Shown here piece by piece: positions 9,388 to 19,295 of a DNA stretch of 44,906 nucleotides (positions within the stretch are counted from its first letter, which is position 1; the number at the start of each line of letters is the position of its first letter). The stretch comes from Bacteroidia bacterium (GTDB taxonomy: Bacteria > Bacteroidota > Bacteroidia > Chitinophagales > Saprospiraceae): positions 1 to 44,906 of the forward strand of contig JAUIEA010000016.1 of the NCBI GenBank assembly GCA_030429045.1, given 5' to 3'. The notes under the pieces are model-generated. The model was not told where the DNA came from, searched no databases, and saw only the letters and a program-made list of their open reading frames with translations. The translations under genes and the position numbers were made by a program.

Positions 9388-10566
9388 TCACGCCAAATAC
9401 CGGCGAATCCTGTTGGTCAGGACCTTCACTCCCGCCGCTGTAAATGGCAGATAGGGTGATGACCTCATGATCCGGATCTCTTCCTGCAAATTGGATTCGC
9501 CATCCAGAAAACGGAATATACGGTCTATGGGATTTCGTCGATAGAGTTCCCAAAACACCTTGGCCGCCGGGATACGCCTCTGGTTGAGCACGCCCAGGAG
9601 TGCACTGGCGTAAAAGTTGAACCGGGGTTCCCGTAGTGGGGCATCCGGTTTCCACTCACCTGTGGTTGTATAATGCGCGATCAGTTGGGCAATGCGTTTC
9701 TGAGTGGTCCTGAACGTATATCCGGTCGCCGGGTTGGTATACCCACCTGCGGTACCGATCCGGATGACATTTGAAAAGGGAAATTCCTCAACGGGCTCGT
9801 CACTCATGGGAATGACTCCGAATTCCCTTTCCAGGATCTGATAGTCGGTCGATCCCAAATGCGTCTGGATCCAGGAAGTCAAACCGGCCTCATAGGCTTC
9901 TTTTGACAACAGGGCCTCTGTAAAAAGGGTATATTCCACCAGTGCTTCTGTCTCACTTAGAGGCAGGATGTAGATAAATCGACAATCACCGGAATCAGGA
10001 ACCTGAAAATTCATCAACTCCGGGCTGGAGGGATCAAAAACCGGCTCTGACGTCCGGATCACATATCCGAGGAAGTGCTGAAGGAGATGAATGGCGTTGG
10101 GATCAGACAAGGGCATTCGATGTGTACTGTCAAACAAGGTCTCCCCAATAAAATCCCCGCCATCTGTTTGGATGCGAACAGCGCCATCCATGGGATCAAC
10201 GGTTTGGACCGAAGCGTGCAGGCGGGTGGTTTGTGGATCTGCCTGGATCTGATCATTCATAAACGTATAGAGATCGATCCCACGGATCATCTTGTACTGG
10301 TACGATCGGAGGGGAATGGTCAATACTTCACCGGATGAACTTGTTACTCGAACATGATCCCAGCGGCGATAAACGAGGTGTTCAAAAGGTCCGGGTTGGT
10401 CTTCCCAAAAGCACCAGGTTCGATCATTGGATCGTTTTTCATCCTGATCGATCAGCAGAAATTGCAGGTCCACGAACCCTGCCTGCCGGATCTGCCAGAG
10501 CAAGGACAATCCGGCCAAACCTGCGCCCGCAATGATCAGATCGTATTTCTTTCGAACTTCAGACAT
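9388..10566 (-). CDS. crtY: lycopene beta-cyclase, CrtY type
   Basis: This is a 392-residue flavoprotein that would cyclise lycopene to beta-carotene, giving the yellow-orange carotenoids common in this phylum. The N-terminal dinucleotide fold IIAGAGLAGLS (about residues 10-20) is followed by the family motif NDRTWCFWE near 47-55. FDS lies in the middle, and the conserved GGYTNPATGYTF segment near 275. The length fits CrtY. The start ATG at 10566 fits the fold directly. It lies 57 bp upstream of the Asp-box protein on the same strand. No crtB, crtI or crtZ is nearby, so the remaining pathway must be encoded elsewhere. Confidence 0.9.
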   Translation of the reverse strand: MSEVRKKYDLIIAGAGLAGLSLLWQIRQAGFVDLQFLLIDQDEKRSNDRTWCFWEDQPGPFEHLVYRRWDHVRVTSSSGEVLTIPLRSYQYKMIRGIDLYTFMNDQIQADPQTTRLHASVQTVDPMDGAVRIQTDGGDFIGETLFDSTHRMPLSDPNAIHLLQHFLGYVIRTSEPVFDPSSPELMNFQVPDSGDCRFIYILPLSETEALVEYTLFTEALLSKEAYEAGLTSWIQTHLGSTDYQILEREFGVIPMSDEPVEEFPFSNVIRIGTAGGYTNPATGYTFRTTQKRIAQLIAHYTTTGEWKPDAPLREPRFNFYASALLGVLNQRRIPAAKVFWELYRRNPIDRIFRFLDGESNLQEEIRIMRSSPYLPFTAAGVKVLTNRIRRYLA

Positions 10567-10678
10567 CTACCATCGAACAAGTTCATAGTCCGGATGGTTT
10601 TAACCTAAATTTTCTTTTTCAGAGACGGATCCCTCTGATTGTTCCACCTTCGCCTTCAGACCACTCATCTACCCTCGG

Positions 10679-11983
10679 ATGAAAACACTAGCCAAGAAGA
10701 TATTCGAATCCCTGCCCTACCCCAAAGTGGTGATCGTGGGTGGTGGATTTGCGGGCTTGTCCCTGGTGCGCCAGCTGGCGAACAGACCGTTCAAGGTCAC
10801 CCTGGTGGACAAGAACAATTTTCACACTTTCCAGCCCCTCCTATATCAGGTCGCCACGGCCAGTCTGACCCCGGACAGCATCGCCTACCCCTTCCGAAAG
10901 ATGATCGGTCCGATGGACAACGTGATCTTCAGGATGACCGAGGTCCGGTCGGTCGATTGGCAAGCCAAGATCCTGGAGACCACCACCGGACCCATCGAGT
11001 ACGACATCCTGGTCCTGGCGACCGGATCCACCACCAATTTCTTTGGCAACCAGGACATGGCCAAGAAGGCCATGCAGTTGAAATCCATCGGTCAAGCCCT
11101 GGATATCCGCTCTGATTTTCTACAGCATTTCGAAAAAGCGGTAGCCCTGACGGATACCAATCAACCGGAGGAACAACGGAAGGCCTTACACTTTGCCATC
11201 GTGGGTGGCGGTCCTACAGGTGTCGAGGTTGCCGGTGCCCTGGCTGAGATCAAAAACAAGATCCTCACCAGCGAATACCGGGAGGTAGACCCCCAGTTGA
11301 TGGATATCACGGTGATCGATGCGGGGCCACGCCTGCTGTTCGGCATGAGTGAGATCTCCAGCCAGCGCGCCAAACGCTACCTGGAAGAACTCGGAGTACG
11401 GATCGTCCTGAACACCCAGGTCAACTCCTATGACGGGCACACGGTCCACCTGTCGGATGGGAGCACCATCACAACGGAGACCGTGATCTGGGCGGCAGGC
11501 GTCAAGGGCAATCCAATTCCCGGCCTGAAGGAGGAGGCATACACGACCAATGGACGATTGCTGGTGGATGAATACAATACGATCCGGGGGCATGAATATG
11601 TCTTTGCCCTGGGAGACCTGGCCCAAATGTCCACTCCGGACCAGCCCAGGGGACATGCCATGATGGCCCAGCCAGCCATGCAACAGGCCGATCACTTCGC
11701 CCGGAACCTGCTCCGCCTCAGTGAAAAGAAACAGCCCATCCCGTTCAAATACAGGGACAAGGGCAGTATGGCGACCATCGGCCGGAACAAGGCGGTTGCA
11801 GAGATCGGGTCATGGAAATTGGGTGGCAGCCTGGCCTGGTATGTCTGGATGGGGATTCACATCCTCTTCCTCATCGGCTTCCGCAATCGTTTGGCCGTGT
11901 TGTTCAACTGGGCAGTGAAATACTTTTCCTACGCCAATACGATCCGGATCATCGTCAGACCTTTTCACCGGGACAGGTCCTAG
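10679..11983 (+). CDS. ndh: type II NADH dehydrogenase-like NAD(P)/FAD oxidoreductase
   Basis: This 434-residue two-dinucleotide-fold flavoprotein resembles non-proton-pumping NADH:quinone oxidoreductase (NDH-2) on the cytoplasmic face of the inner membrane. The FAD site is VVIVGGGFAGLS at about residues 17-28, and the NADH site is AIVGGGPTGVE at about 173-183. ATG and GD segments typical of the family follow (LATGSTTNFFG; YVFALGDLAQ). A C-terminal hydrophobic stretch, WMGIHILFLIGF with flanking basic residues, is the likely membrane anchor. It is divergent from crtY. Its stop overlaps that of the DinB-family gene by four bases (CTAG). Another quinone reductase of the same superfamily is possible. 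Confidence 0.85.
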   Translation: MKTLAKKIFESLPYPKVVIVGGGFAGLSLVRQLANRPFKVTLVDKNNFHTFQPLLYQVATASLTPDSIAYPFRKMIGPMDNVIFRMTEVRSVDWQAKILETTTGPIEYDILVLATGSTTNFFGNQDMAKKAMQLKSIGQALDIRSDFLQHFEKAVALTDTNQPEEQRKALHFAIVGGGPTGVEVAGALAEIKNKILTSEYREVDPQLMDITVIDAGPRLLFGMSEISSQRAKRYLEELGVRIVLNTQVNSYDGHTVHLSDGSTITTETVIWAAGVKGNPIPGLKEEAYTTNGRLLVDEYNTIRGHEYVFALGDLAQMSTPDQPRGHAMMAQPAMQQADHFARNLLRLSEKKQPIPFKYRDKGSMATIGRNKAVAEIGSWKLGGSLAWYVWMGIHILFLIGFRNRLAVLFNWAVKYFSYANTIRIIVRPFHRDRS

Positions 11984-12474
11984 AGCGACAGATGGGCATA
12001 GAAGCCCAGGTCGCCCCCCAGGATATGCTTGGTATCCCTAGCGATCTGTCCGGTATGGTATGAAAAATGTTCGATGGCATGGATGAGGATGGATGCCCCG
12101 GACTCCTCAAAAACCTGGACGGGGTATGTGGCCAGCAATTGGGCTTCCGTGATCGCAGGCAAGGCGGACCTCAGGTCCTTTTCGAGCTGGTCCAGTAACA
12201 GGCCCAACTCATGAACTGGAAGTGGACCCGTTGTCGAAAATTCTGTATCCCGGTCCCGGATATCCGGTTGGCCAACGAGGGCATGAAGGATCCACTGGCG
12301 GGCATTGCCCACGACATGCAAGACCAGATTGCCGATGGAGGCCATCTCGGGGCGGGGTCGAGCCCAAACCTGTTCCAGTGTCAGTCGGGCCAGGCATTTT
12401 CGAATACGAGGAATACTCTCACCCAGGATCCGGCGGTCCGTTTCCAGGATCAATATCCTTCCTACCTGGTTCAT
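11980..12474 (-). CDS. DinB/DUF1572-family protein
   Basis: This is a 164-residue soluble four-helix-bundle protein of the DinB/YfiT superfamily. Histidines expected to bind a metal are visible in LHVVGNARQW and in the C-terminal HAIEHFSYHTGQI motif, which is diagnostic of the family. Members are often thiol-dependent transferases (bacillithiol or mycothiol S-transferases) or damage-inducible proteins of unknown activity. No substrate can be inferred here. It is divergent from metF and convergent, with overlapping stops, with ndh. A TACTTTCG promoter-like element lies 18 nt upstream of its ATG. Confidence 0.8.
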   Translation of the reverse strand: MNQVGRILILETDRRILGESIPRIRKCLARLTLEQVWARPRPEMASIGNLVLHVVGNARQWILHALVGQPDIRDRDTEFSTTGPLPVHELGLLLDQLEKDLRSALPAITEAQLLATYPVQVFEESGASILIHAIEHFSYHTGQIARDTKHILGGDLGFYAHLSL

Positions 12475-12492
12475 GTGTGCTTATTTTACACG

Positions 12493-12500
12493 CGAAAGTA
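12493..12500 (-). promoter_or_regulatory. -7-like element for the DinB-family gene
   Basis: On the minus strand the bases read TACTTTCG, a one-mismatch form of TAnnTTTG, 18 nt upstream of the ATG at 12474. It sits back to back with the metF element. Confidence 0.35.
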
Positions 12501-12528
12501 ATGGAAAGGTTAGACGATGGAGGTTGAT

Positions 12529-12536
12529 TACATTTG
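12529..12536 (+). promoter_or_regulatory. -7 element (TACATTTG) next to metF start
   Basis: This is an exact match to TAnnTTTG, separated by only six bases (CGGGGT) from the metF ATG at 12543. If it acts as the -7 element, transcription starts at or within a base or two of the start codon. Confidence 0.5.
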
Positions 12537-12542
12537 CGGGGT

Positions 12543-13499
12543 ATGAAGGTTACCGATCATTTTGCAAACGCCGAGGGGAAGACCCTGGTCTCCTTTGAAG
12601 TCCTGCCCCCCCTGAAAGGAGGGAGCATGCAGACCATCTTTGATATACTCGATCCATTGATGGAATTCAAACCGCCATTCATCGACGTGACCTATCATCG
12701 CGAGGAATATCTCTATGTCAAACGACAAAGTGGGTATTATGAAAAGGTTGCCATCCGGAAGCGTCCGGGTACGGTCGGGATCTGTGCTTCCCTCATGTTC
12801 CACTACGGGGTTGATACTGTTCCTCATCTGATCTGTGGTGGTTTCACCAAGGAAGAGACAGAAAATGCGCTGATCGATCTCAACTTCCTCAACATCACCA
12901 ATGTGCTCGCACTCAGGGGAGATGCCCGCCAATTCGAAGACAAGTTTGTCGCGGAAGAGGGGGGACACCCCTTTGCCATCGATCTGGTGAAACAGATCTC
13001 GGATATGAATGCCGGCAAGTATCTGGATGACACCATCAGTAACGGACAGAAGACAGATTTCTGCATCGGGGTAGCCGGTTATCCGGAGAAGCATTTTGAG
13101 GCACCCAATCTCGGGCTGGACCTGGAAAAGACAAAGGCAAAAATCGATGCCGGTGCGCACTACATCGTCACCCAGATGTTCTTCGACAATTCCAAATATT
13201 TCGAATATGTCGACAAGTGCAGGGCGGCCGGGATCACGGTGCCCATTGTTCCAGGTCTGAAACCACTGACGCGGGGATATCAGCTCAATTCCATTCCCCG
13301 CAAATTCTTTGTCAACATGCCGGATGATCTGGTCAAGGCCGCTGAGCAATGCAAGGACGAAGCGGCCATCAAAGCACTGGGTATTGAATGGTGCGTTGCC
13401 CAATCCAGGGAGTTGAAAGATGCTGGAGTGCCCTGCTTGCACTACTATACGATGGGAGATGCCGCCACCACGCGAAAGATCATCGAACAAGTGTATTAA
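12543..13499 (+). CDS. metF: 5,10-methylenetetrahydrofolate reductase
   Basis: This FAD enzyme of one-carbon metabolism reduces methylene-THF to methyl-THF for methionine synthesis. It has 318 residues with the MTHFR TIM barrel: VSFEVLPPLKGG at the N-terminus, PPFIDVTYH, LNITNVLALRGDAR near residue 120, DFCIGVAGYPEKH near 175, and TQMFFDNSKYF near 215. The frame can be read from a TTG at 12534, but that TTG is part of a promoter-like TACATTTG. The ATG at 12543 is therefore the start. It is divergent from the DinB-family gene. The folate link with glyA and purN elsewhere in the window is metabolic, not positional. Confidence 0.95.
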   Translation: MKVTDHFANAEGKTLVSFEVLPPLKGGSMQTIFDILDPLMEFKPPFIDVTYHREEYLYVKRQSGYYEKVAIRKRPGTVGICASLMFHYGVDTVPHLICGGFTKEETENALIDLNFLNITNVLALRGDARQFEDKFVAEEGGHPFAIDLVKQISDMNAGKYLDDTISNGQKTDFCIGVAGYPEKHFEAPNLGLDLEKTKAKIDAGAHYIVTQMFFDNSKYFEYVDKCRAAGITVPIVPGLKPLTRGYQLNSIPRKFFVNMPDDLVKAAEQCKDEAAIKALGIEWCVAQSRELKDAGVPCLHYYTMGDAATTRKIIEQVY

Positions 13500-13569
13500 A
13501 GGCGGGAAATTTTCCCCTTCCGAGCCACCCTTCTTCCCTTTCAGAACGTGGTCACTTTCACGAAAATGG

Positions 13570-13577
13570 TACCTTTG
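13570..13577 (+). promoter_or_regulatory. -7 element (TACCTTTG) next to fahA start
   Basis: This is an exact TAnnTTTG match, four bases (CGGG) before the ATG at 13582. It makes the longer upstream frame from 13420 unlikely, since the element would then lie inside the coding region. No clear -33 TTG is seen. Confidence 0.5.
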
Positions 13578-13581
13578 CGGG

Positions 13582-14856
13582 ATGAGTGCAAACCCCAACG
13601 ACCCGACCTTGCGTTCCTGGGTCACGACCCCGAAGGACAGTGATTTTCCCATCCAGAACCTGCCATTCGGCGTGGCTGCCCGCAAATCGGACCAGGCGCC
13701 TTTTGCAGCTTCCATTATCGGCAATCTGATCGTCGATCTGCATGCCCTGAGCACTCTGGACGCCTTCAAGGACATTGCCCTTCCGCACAATATTTTTGCC
13801 CATTCTGACCTGAATGCATTTATCTCCCTCGGAAGATCCATTACCACGCAGGTCCGGGGCCGCCTCTCCGAGATCCTGGTGGATGGAACCCCTTTTGACA
13901 CGATCCGGGAGAAGCGCGATCAATGGCTGGTTCCGAATACGGAGGTGGTTCATTTACTACCTGTCACTATTGGGGATTACACCGACTTCTATTCCAGCCT
14001 TGAACATGCTACCAATGTGGGTTCCATGTTTCGGGATCCATCCAACCCCTTGCTTCCGAACTGGAAGCATATCCCGGTGGGATACCACGGACGGTCATCC
14101 TCGATCCGGGTATCCGGGCACAGTTTTCCTCGTCCGCACGGGCAGCTCAAGCCCCAGGATGGACCGCCGGAATACGGACCCTCCAGAATGGTCGACTTCG
14201 AACTGGAAATGGGATTCATCATTGGCAAGGGAACGGAATTGGGTGAGACGATCCCTGCTGATCAGGCAGAAGAGCACATTTTTGGCCTGGCCCTGTTCAA
14301 TGACTGGTCGGCACGGGATATCCAGAAGTGGGAATATGTTCCCCTCGGGCCATTTCTCGGGAAGAACTTTGCCTCCACGCTTTCACCCTGGATCATCACC
14401 ATGGATGCCCTGGAACCGTTCCGGACAAACGGCCCCGTCCAGGATGTCCCGGTACTTCCCTACCTCGAAACAACGGGACCTAAAACCTATGACATTGCAT
14501 TGGAGGTCTTGATCCAACCCGCCGGCGGACAACCCAGCCGGGTCTGTCAATCCAACTTCAAATACCTCTACTGGAACATGTGCCAGCAGTTGGCACACCA
14601 CACAGTCAACGGATGCGATATGCGAGTGGGTGACCTGCTCGCCTCCGGCACGATCAGCGGTCCCACACCGGACAGTTACGGATCGATGCTGGAATTGTGC
14701 TGGGGTGGCACCAAAACCGTTACCCTGGAGGATGGTTCTACCCGCAAATCCATCCAGGATGGCGATACGGTCATCATGAGAGGGGCCTGCGAAAAGAATG
14801 GGGTACGGATCGGATTTGGAGACTGTGCGGCTACAGTCCTTCCAGCCAAACCATAG
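13582..14856 (+). CDS. fahA: fumarylacetoacetase (tyrosine/homogentisate degradation)
   Basis: This enzyme hydrolyses fumarylacetoacetate to fumarate and acetoacetate, the last step of tyrosine catabolism. It has 424 residues, close to the eukaryotic enzyme's length. The family core is clear: HATNVGSMFRDPSNPLLPNW and IPVGYHGRSSSI near residues 130-175, the metal-site ExExG-type segment FELEMGFIIG near 210, and WSARDIQKWEY near 245. The start at 13582 is chosen over 13420 because homology begins there and a TACCTTTG element sits immediately upstream. It is alone: no hmgA or hpd is nearby. dacB follows after only six bases, so the two may be co-transcribed. Confidence 0.93.
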   Translation: MSANPNDPTLRSWVTTPKDSDFPIQNLPFGVAARKSDQAPFAASIIGNLIVDLHALSTLDAFKDIALPHNIFAHSDLNAFISLGRSITTQVRGRLSEILVDGTPFDTIREKRDQWLVPNTEVVHLLPVTIGDYTDFYSSLEHATNVGSMFRDPSNPLLPNWKHIPVGYHGRSSSIRVSGHSFPRPHGQLKPQDGPPEYGPSRMVDFELEMGFIIGKGTELGETIPADQAEEHIFGLALFNDWSARDIQKWEYVPLGPFLGKNFASTLSPWIITMDALEPFRTNGPVQDVPVLPYLETTGPKTYDIALEVLIQPAGGQPSRVCQSNFKYLYWNMCQQLAHHTVNGCDMRVGDLLASGTISGPTPDSYGSMLELCWGGTKTVTLEDGSTRKSIQDGDTVIMRGACEKNGVRIGFGDCAATVLPAKP

Positions 14857-14862
14857 ACCTGT

Positions 14863-16287
14863 ATGAGTCTTCGGATCCTCCTCGGATGCCTGCTGATCCT
14901 GACCCAGGGTTTCGCCGCTGGCCAGTCTCCGATGGAACGCGCTACGGATGCCTTCCAGAACAATCCCCTCAGTAAAGGGGCCACCCTCTCCTTTCATGTT
15001 CGCAAAATAGAAGGGCATCAGGAGATCTTCAGCAGGAACAGTGACCGCTGGATGATCCCGGCATCCAACCAGAAACTCATTACAACAGCAGCGGCTTGGG
15101 ATCTGCTTGGCCCTGATCATCGGATTCCAACCATCCTTCGCCTGGAGGGGCTGATCGTTGATTCGGCCTTTATCGGCAACCTGATCCTGGAAGGACATGG
15201 AGATCCATCCTTTGCATCCGGGCGGTTCGGCCCCTCATCCACCGAAGATTCTATTCTTTCGCGGTGGGTCAAGCAAATGCGATCTCTGGGCATCAATCAG
15301 ATCCGAGGGCAGGTGATCCTGGATCCGGAGTACTACCCCGGTTCGCCGGTTGGCCTGACCTGGGAGTGGGGTGACCTGGGTGGTTGTTATGCTCCTGGCA
15401 TCTGGCCGGTCAACTGGCAGGAAAACTGCGTCAAGGCCCAGCTGGACAAGGACAGTCTGGGATTGCACCTGACCGCCGATACACTTCGCTTGCCCTGGCC
15501 TGTCGTCCCGTCACTTGAAACCGGCAGGGCACCTGCCGAACCCGACTTCCTTACAGGCGCTCCCGGCCACCTTACCCGATGGATTGGCGGACCGGAACGG
15601 TTGACCCTTCCCATTGCGCTCCGATTGGCCAATCCGGATGTCCCTCACTACCTGAGGGAACGTCTTCCCCGCTTATTCCAACGGGCGGGTATTCCATTCC
15701 ATGTGGATTCGGTTTCGCTGGCCCATGCCCGGTACATTTGGCAGGACACCCTTTGGTCGCCACCACTTCGTACCCTGGTAACCCATACCAATACCGAAAG
15801 TCACAACCTGTATGCGGAAGCGATCATCCGACGGATCGGCGAAGTGAAGGGAAAGACCTCCTCATTGGGTCAGGGATTCGACCAGGTCCGTCGCTGGTTG
15901 GAGCAACAGGCCATCGCACCTGCGCCCTTCCTCCATGATGCCAGTGGATTGAGCCGACAGAATGCCCTGACTTCCGGCATGATCACCCGTCTGCTGACCA
16001 CCTGCGTGCAAGACAGTTTTCCACATCCCGGCTTTGTCGAAACGCTGGCCATCGGGGGCAAAACGGGAACCCTGTATCCGCATCTTCGCGACAAGCGGAT
16101 CAAGGGAAAGGTCTGGGCCAAAACGGGTACACTGAACCGGATACGCTGCTTGAGCGGGTATATGACCCGCCAGGATGGGGAGCGCGTGGCCTTCAGCATC
16201 CTGGCAAATCAATTCACCGGAACGACCCGTGAGTTTATGGCATTGGCCCAACAATGGCTGATCCAACTGGCGATGTCGACGGATTGA
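14863..16287 (+). CDS. dacB: D-alanyl-D-alanine carboxypeptidase/endopeptidase, PBP4 type
   Basis: This is a class C penicillin-binding protein that trims or cleaves peptidoglycan cross-links in the periplasm, 474 residues. A signal peptide (MSLRILLGCLLILTQGFAAG) starts the protein. The three active-site motifs are present: SNQK (Ser68, Lys71), SHN in the TESHNLYAE segment, and KTG in GGKTGTLY. A large insertion between the first two motifs is characteristic of the PBP4/PBP3 family (peptidase S13). It starts six bases after fahA, which suggests transcriptional read-through rather than a shared pathway. Confidence 0.93.
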   Translation: MSLRILLGCLLILTQGFAAGQSPMERATDAFQNNPLSKGATLSFHVRKIEGHQEIFSRNSDRWMIPASNQKLITTAAAWDLLGPDHRIPTILRLEGLIVDSAFIGNLILEGHGDPSFASGRFGPSSTEDSILSRWVKQMRSLGINQIRGQVILDPEYYPGSPVGLTWEWGDLGGCYAPGIWPVNWQENCVKAQLDKDSLGLHLTADTLRLPWPVVPSLETGRAPAEPDFLTGAPGHLTRWIGGPERLTLPIALRLANPDVPHYLRERLPRLFQRAGIPFHVDSVSLAHARYIWQDTLWSPPLRTLVTHTNTESHNLYAEAIIRRIGEVKGKTSSLGQGFDQVRRWLEQQAIAPAPFLHDASGLSRQNALTSGMITRLLTTCVQDSFPHPGFVETLAIGGKTGTLYPHLRDKRIKGKVWAKTGTLNRIRCLSGYMTRQDGERVAFSILANQFTGTTREFMALAQQWLIQLAMSTD

Positions 16288-16322
16288 ACCCGGGAGAGCC
16301 GCACAGTTCCGTCAGAAGTGGT

Positions 16323-16330
16323 TATTTTCG
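16323..16330 (+). promoter_or_regulatory. -7-like element (TATTTTCG) next to the methyltransferase start
   Basis: The TTCG variant of TAnnTTTG ends three bases before the ATG at 16334, and six before a second in-frame ATG at 16337. Confidence 0.35.
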
Positions 16331-16333
16331 CTG

Positions 16334-17002
16334 ATGATGAAGAACGCGATCTCCTACCTCCTGTGTCTGGCAGTCCTGGGACTGGTCTCTTGTCAATCGA
16401 CTGAACACCATCATGACCAGGATCAATCTGAGCTCTCTGGAGCTGAAGGCCTTGATCAATCTTCAGACAATCATGAGCGGGACAGTTGGCAGGAACCGGA
16501 GAGGGTCATTGACCAGCTGGGGACGCTGACCGGTAAAACCGTGGCAGACATCGGCGCAGGGACCGGATATTTCACCTTTCGGCTGCTTCCCCGGGCAGAA
16601 AAGGTCATCGCCATTGAAATTGACGAGCGATTTATCCGGTATCTGGACAACCAGGTAGACAGATTGCCGGACTCTCTCGCCCATCGATTGGAAACCCGTC
16701 TTGCCGAACCCGGCGACCCCCATTTGCAATCCAGGGAGGTGGATGTCATCCTGGTGGTCAATACCTATATCTACATGTCCGACCGGATCCGCTACTTCCG
16801 AAATCTCAAACAGGCCATCAAGCCCGGTGGTCATCTGGTCGTGGTAGACTTCAAGAAAAAACCGATGAAAGTTGGGCCAGCCCAGGATCTCCGGATGGCG
16901 CCTCATCAGATCGAGGCCGAGCTGCTCAGTGCGGGATATACCAATATCCGGGTGGACAACACCACCCTGGACTATCAATACATGATCCGGGCAGAACTCT
17001 GA
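16334..17002 (+). CDS. lipoprotein with class I SAM-methyltransferase fold
   Basis: This 222-residue protein combines a lipoprotein signal (hydrophobic stretch ending in the lipobox LVSC, Cys at about residue 22) with a Rossmann-type methyltransferase domain. The SAM-binding glycine loop is VADIGAGTGYFTF (about residues 76-88), followed by the acidic end of strand 2 (AIEID). A His/Asp-rich linker follows the lipidated Cys. Export places a SAM-dependent fold in the periplasm or at the membrane, where SAM is not expected to be abundant. Its activity is therefore uncertain. The domain is UbiE/YcgJ-like, but no substrate can be named. It converges on purA with an 11-bp gap. Confidence 0.75.
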   Translation: MMKNAISYLLCLAVLGLVSCQSTEHHHDQDQSELSGAEGLDQSSDNHERDSWQEPERVIDQLGTLTGKTVADIGAGTGYFTFRLLPRAEKVIAIEIDERFIRYLDNQVDRLPDSLAHRLETRLAEPGDPHLQSREVDVILVVNTYIYMSDRIRYFRNLKQAIKPGGHLVVVDFKKKPMKVGPAQDLRMAPHQIEAELLSAGYTNIRVDNTTLDYQYMIRAEL

Positions 17003-17013
17003 ACTGGATCAGA

Positions 17014-18399
<1,386 letters not shown>

Positions 18400-18732
18400 C
18401 TATTGCACGGGAATTGACGTGTCCTGTGCGGGGACGAAGTCGAAAATAGCCTTGAGTCGGGTCATCTCCAGGAGGCGCATCACCGTCGGATGAGGATCGG
18501 TGAGCTGCAAGGTCGCTCCGCAATGACGCAGGTGCTTCCACAACGCCAGCAAGAGGTTCAATCCTGTGCTGTCGATATATTGCATTTGGGAAATGTCCAC
18601 CACAAAGGTGCGACTGCCATCCTGGACCCGACGATTGACTTCGTCGAGGATGGCGCGGTTGTCCAGGTCGGACAACAGACGATACAGATAGAGTACCTGT
18701 ACCGACTTTCTGTCAGTAAAGCGATAATTCAT
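18400..18732 (-). CDS. STAS-domain protein (anti-sigma factor antagonist-like)
   Basis: This is a 110-residue cytoplasmic protein made of one STAS domain. The conserved DSTGLNLLLAL turn near residues 54-64 contains the Ser that is the phosphorylation site in SpoIIAA-type anti-anti-sigma factors. The frame is open to 18807, but that start would overlap fur. The ATG at 18732 lies 32 bp after the fur stop and begins exactly at the first STAS strand, so it is preferred. No partner kinase (SpoIIAB/RsbW-like) is in the window. It sits between fur and purA. Confidence 0.82.
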   Translation of the reverse strand: MNYRFTDRKSVQVLYLYRLLSDLDNRAILDEVNRRVQDGSRTFVVDISQMQYIDSTGLNLLLALWKHLRHCGATLQLTDPHPTVMRLLEMTRLKAIFDFVPAQDTSIPVQ

Positions 18733-18764
18733 GGGATCGGGATTCAGGTCAAATACCAAAGAGA

Positions 18765-19265
18765 CTACTTCAAAACCTGTGCCGTCTTTTGGCAGGCTCC
18801 GTTGCACTCTCCGTACAAAGTTAATGAATGATGATGTATTTTAAACTTTAAAATATCACCCATCATGTCTTTGATCTGCTGAATTCGCGGATCACAGAAT
18901 TCGATCACACTGCCACAGTCGAGACAGATCAGGTGATCGTGTTGCTTGTAGCCATAGCTTCGTTCGTACTGGGCCTGATTCTTACCAAACTGGTGTTTGC
19001 GCACCAGATCACAATTCACCAGCAGCTCGAGGGTATTGTAGACAGTGGCCCGGCTGACCCGATAGTTGTTGTTCTTCATGTGGATATAGAGTCCTTCGGC
19101 ATCGAAGTGCTCGGTATTCCGGTAGATCTCCTCCAGGATGGCAAACCGTTCCGGAGTCCGACGCAATTGGTTTGCTTCCAAATGAGCGTTGAAGATGCGC
19201 AGGGCTTCCCTGAGGATCTGCTCTTCAACTTCTTCTCGGGCAATACGTTGTGAATGGTCGGACAT
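18765..19265 (-). CDS. fur: Fur-family metalloregulator
   Basis: This 166-residue transcriptional repressor has an N-terminal winged helix (RRTPERFAILEEIY; SRATVYNTLELL, the recognition helix, near residues 72-83) and a C-terminal dimerisation domain. The C-terminal domain contains HDH, CLDC and the second cysteine pair ECNGAC for structural zinc. It could respond to iron, zinc or peroxide (Fur, Zur, PerR); the sequence does not decide. It starts 30 bp after rel on the same strand and is probably co-transcribed with it. A 25-residue helical N-terminal extension precedes the DNA-binding domain. Confidence 0.9.
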   Translation of the reverse strand: MSDHSQRIAREEVEEQILREALRIFNAHLEANQLRRTPERFAILEEIYRNTEHFDAEGLYIHMKNNNYRVSRATVYNTLELLVNCDLVRKHQFGKNQAQYERSYGYKQHDHLICLDCGSVIEFCDPRIQQIKDMMGDILKFKIHHHSLTLYGECNGACQKTAQVLK

Positions 19266-19295
19266 GGTGGTACGTTATCTGGACGCGGAGGATCG

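Noticed and set aside
12528-13901. 457-residue minus-strand frame opposite metF and fahA
   Set aside because: It lies antisense to two well-conserved enzymes and across their intergenic gap; no domain is recognisable.
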